Below, in pieces: positions 62,290-64,000 of a stretch of DNA of 64,000 bases. This DNA is from CAYJGJ01 sp964367585 (lineage in GTDB: Bacteria; Bacillota; Clostridia; Peptostreptococcales; Anaerovoracaceae), in NCBI GenBank assembly GCA_964367585.1, contig CAYIYH010000001.1:62001-126000 (forward strand), written 5' to 3'. A program made the position numbers and the translations under genes. The notes under the pieces were generated by a model. It did not search any database, was not told the DNA's origin, and saw only the letters and a program-made list of their open reading frames with translations. Position 1 is the first letter of the stretch. The number at the start of each line of letters is the position of its first letter.

Positions 62290-62368
62290 AATAATATCCT
62301 CCTTTGGTTTCATCGTAACCTAATGATAACATTATTATTTGGGGATGAGGTCGCATGAGATGCGACAA

Positions 62369-63472
62369 TTACTGTCCTAATATTTTTTGGTCAAATTCAA
62401 ACAAAATTTCATTTACTTCAAAAATATTATAATTCTTATTCGATATAAAATACTCTATTATTATGTCAAACTTACTGCTTCGTGACAATGCAAAACCCGC
62501 CGTCATGAGCAAGTCCTCTGTTTCGTCAAGCGTGAGTTCAAGTGCAAGACAAAACGAAAGAACAGTAGATTTGCTCGGTTTATAATCGGTATTACTTCTA
62601 ATTTTTGAAAACAACTTCCTATCGATATTTGCCTTTTTATATACCTCTACATCAGACTTGTTTTTGATATCGATCAGTTTCAAAAGACGCTCTGAGAATG
62701 TGTCTTCTACGTTTGTTAAAATGTCTTCAAGAGACCGCGACAATTGATGTGTTCCCAAAGGAGGGGGCATCTGAAATGATGTCATCGGCTGATGTTCTTG
62801 AGGTGATTTTTGTGGATGCGGAAATTGAGACGGATTAGCTTCTTGTGGCACTGATGCTAATAAGTCATCAGATAATGCCCATAGTTCTTCCTCATTATAC
62901 TCGGCTTCTTGCATTCTATTACGCATATATTTTATTGCGTGCTTTTCTACATAATTATCGTCGATATATTGAGCGACGTCATTATAAAGCTCTTTGGAAA
63001 TACCAAAGGCTTTGCTATCATAAACAACTATATATACAGTCATTTCGTGTTCTAATAAGAAGTTTTCGATCACATCGGTAGCTATTCTAAAAGCTTTTTC
63101 TTTTGGGAATTTATATACACCCGTAGAAATGAGAGGGAATGCGATGCTTTCAAAATTGTTTTGTAATGCAATTTCTAAAGCGGTACTGTAACAACTTTCA
63201 AGGAGCTCTTCTTCTCCACTTTGACCACCCATCCAAATCGGCCCTACTGTATGTATGACATGCTTACTAGGCAAATTATAACCTTTGGTGATTTTCGACT
63301 TTCCTGTGTCACACCCATTTAAAGATATGCACTCTTTAAGCAAGCCGTCGCCCGCCGCTTTATGTATCGCACCGTCAACTCCACCGCCACCACGCAACGA
63401 TTTATTAGCTGCATTTACTATAGCGTCGACCTTCATTTTAGTTATGTCGTCTCTGAGTATAATTAATGGCAT
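62369..63472 (-). CDS. Macro-domain protein with C-terminal HTH-like domain
   Basis: 367 residues. Residues 1-165 are a macro domain of the YmdB/MacroD type that binds or removes ADP-ribose: DAIVNAANKSLRGGGGVDGAIHKAAG, where the Asn-Ala-Ala-Asn and Gly-rich loop line the pocket, and PLISTGVYKFPKEKA. A Pro/Gln-rich linker spans about 205-245. The C-terminal ~110 residues (VEVYKKANIDRKLFSKIRSN; TVLSFCLALELTLDETEDLL) look like an XRE-type helix-turn-helix fold with an extension seen in other Firmicute macro proteins. Function of the fusion is unknown. AAGGAG precedes ATG 63472. Confidence 0.87.
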   Translation of the reverse strand: MPLIILRDDITKMKVDAIVNAANKSLRGGGGVDGAIHKAAGDGLLKECISLNGCDTGKSKITKGYNLPSKHVIHTVGPIWMGGQSGEEELLESCYSTALEIALQNNFESIAFPLISTGVYKFPKEKAFRIATDVIENFLLEHEMTVYIVVYDSKAFGISKELYNDVAQYIDDNYVEKHAIKYMRNRMQEAEYNEEELWALSDDLLASVPQEANPSQFPHPQKSPQEHQPMTSFQMPPPLGTHQLSRSLEDILTNVEDTFSERLLKLIDIKNKSDVEVYKKANIDRKLFSKIRSNTDYKPSKSTVLSFCLALELTLDETEDLLMTAGFALSRSSKFDIIIEYFISNKNYNIFEVNEILFEFDQKILGQ

Positions 63473-63554
63473 TGGAATTCTCCTTTTTCCTTTTTATTCT
63501 CACAAATATAAATATTGTATTGGAAATCATCCGATTTATTGTTACTATAACATA

Positions 63555-63573
63555 AATGAAAATGATTTTCATT
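63555..63573. promoter_or_regulatory. Fur-like palindrome between the macro and phosphatase genes
   Basis: A perfect 9-1-9 dyad AATGAAAAT-G-ATTTTCATT. The inner 7-1-7 TGAAAAT-n-ATTTTCA differs from the canonical Fur half-site TGATAAT at one position per arm. It is 30 bp before the phosphatase start and 83 bp before the divergent macro gene, so one dimer could control both. Confidence 0.55.
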
Positions 63574-63602
63574 ATTTAATGCATGTTTAGAGGAGTTTAC
63601 AG

Positions 63603-64000
63603 ATGATAAAAGTACTAATGATTTGCCACGGCAATATTTGCCGTAGTACGATGGCGGAATTCGTATTAAAAGATATGGTAAAAAAACGAGGAATATCCTC
63701 CGACTTCCTAATTGAATCGGCAGGAACTAGCAGAGAAGAAATCGGAAACGATACGCACTATGGAACTAAACGAAAACTTACAGAAATGAATATTCCATTT
63801 ACTCCGCGTAGATCCCGACAAGTGACAAAATCCGATTATGATAAATTCGACTATTTAATATGCATGGATAAGAATAACTTGCGGAATCTGAGTAGAATAA
63901 TTGGTGATGACATAGAAAACAAAATGCATCTTCTCTTAGATTTTGCAGGAAGACATGACGACATCGCAGACCCTTGGTATACAGGAAATTTTGATGTTAC
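63603..64000 (+). CDS. Low-molecular-weight protein-tyrosine phosphatase, 5' part (continues beyond window)
   Basis: The frame starts at ATG 63603 with GAGGAG upstream and is open to the right edge (132 complete codons). The P-loop is intact at the N-terminus: VLMICHGNICRSTMAE, with the catalytic cysteine in CHGNICRS (family pattern CxGNxCRS). FLIESAGTS and YDYLICMD-type text follow (FDYLICMDKNN), and the general-acid aspartate region DDIADPWYTG appears near residue 122. The C-terminal ~20 residues are outside the window. Members dephosphorylate tyrosine or arginine phosphates, or arsenate in the ArsC branch; the arsenate branch is less likely here. Confidence 0.93.
   Translation, partial: MIKVLMICHGNICRSTMAEFVLKDMVKKRGISSDFLIESAGTSREEIGNDTHYGTKRKLTEMNIPFTPRRSRQVTKSDYDKFDYLICMDKNNLRNLSRIIGDDIENKMHLLLDFAGRHDDIADPWYTGNFDV

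Overview
The window is a chromosomal segment of a low-G+C, Gram-positive-type anaerobe, most likely a member of the Clostridia. Evidence: strong A+T bias, AGGAGG-type ribosome sites, frequent GTG/TTG starts, lipoprotein binding proteins, DivIVA/SepF/YlxM/KhpA gene order typical of Firmicutes, a FapA-type DUF342 protein, butyrate kinase and a RelQ-type alarmone synthetase. No phage, insertion sequence, CRISPR array or rRNA is visible; most of the window is core genome.

Layout. 1-2.8 kb: the 3' end of an EAL-domain gene converging on tex. 2.9-10.4 kb: a minus-strand aromatic amino acid operon, aroF-aroB-aroA-aroC-pheA-aroE/K-aroQ. It is preceded by a short leader peptide gene packed with Phe and Tyr codons and by mutually exclusive RNA hairpins, i.e. 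a ribosome-mediated attenuator. 10.4-13.3 kb: an M20 peptidase and, divergently, cinA with a long, probably structured leader. 13.6-17 kb: a class A penicillin-binding protein with an unusual C-terminal tail of two InlB-like repeats. 17-28.5 kb, minus strand: mfd, pth, prs, a GlmU acetyltransferase domain standing alone, a cytidylate-kinase-like protein, and a Liv-type branched-chain amino acid ABC transporter. 28.7-31 kb: rqcH converging on a relQ-like gene. 31.3-39.5 kb, minus strand: ylxM-ffh-rpsP-khpA-rimM-trmD, a HlyD-like membrane protein, then yggS-sepF-yggT-divIVA-lspA-rluD. 39.8-47.3 kb: five tandem genes centred on cyclic-di-GMP (two GGDEF proteins, a GGDEF-EAL protein, an EAL protein, and a FapA-like protein). 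47.5-49.4 kb: a TRIC/UPF0126 membrane protein, three tRNA genes (fMet, Leu, Asn) and dtd. 49.4-50 kb: an intergenic region with a G+C-rich block that may be an uncharacterised structured RNA. 50-57.8 kb: M42 peptidase, flavodoxin-like protein, chemoreceptor, a TRAP transporter and butyrate kinase. 58-60.2 kb: a probable redox cassette (TSCPD protein, MarR regulator, CcdA-TlpA fusion) behind a large palindromic operator. 60.3-64 kb: an HD/HD-GYP protein, a von Willebrand A protein, a macro-domain protein with a C-terminal helix-turn-helix-like domain, and the 5' end of a low-molecular-weight tyrosine phosphatase gene with a Fur-like palindrome upstream.

How it fits together. The aro operon supplies chorismate and commits it to phenylpyruvate, with expression apparently gated by charged tRNA-Phe and tRNA-Tyr. 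Both transporter operons place the binding-protein gene first and an intrinsic terminator before the membrane genes, which would give excess binding protein. Five complete cyclic-di-GMP turnover proteins, one edge fragment of another, and a chemoreceptor suggest a motile or surface-attaching cell with extensive second-messenger control.
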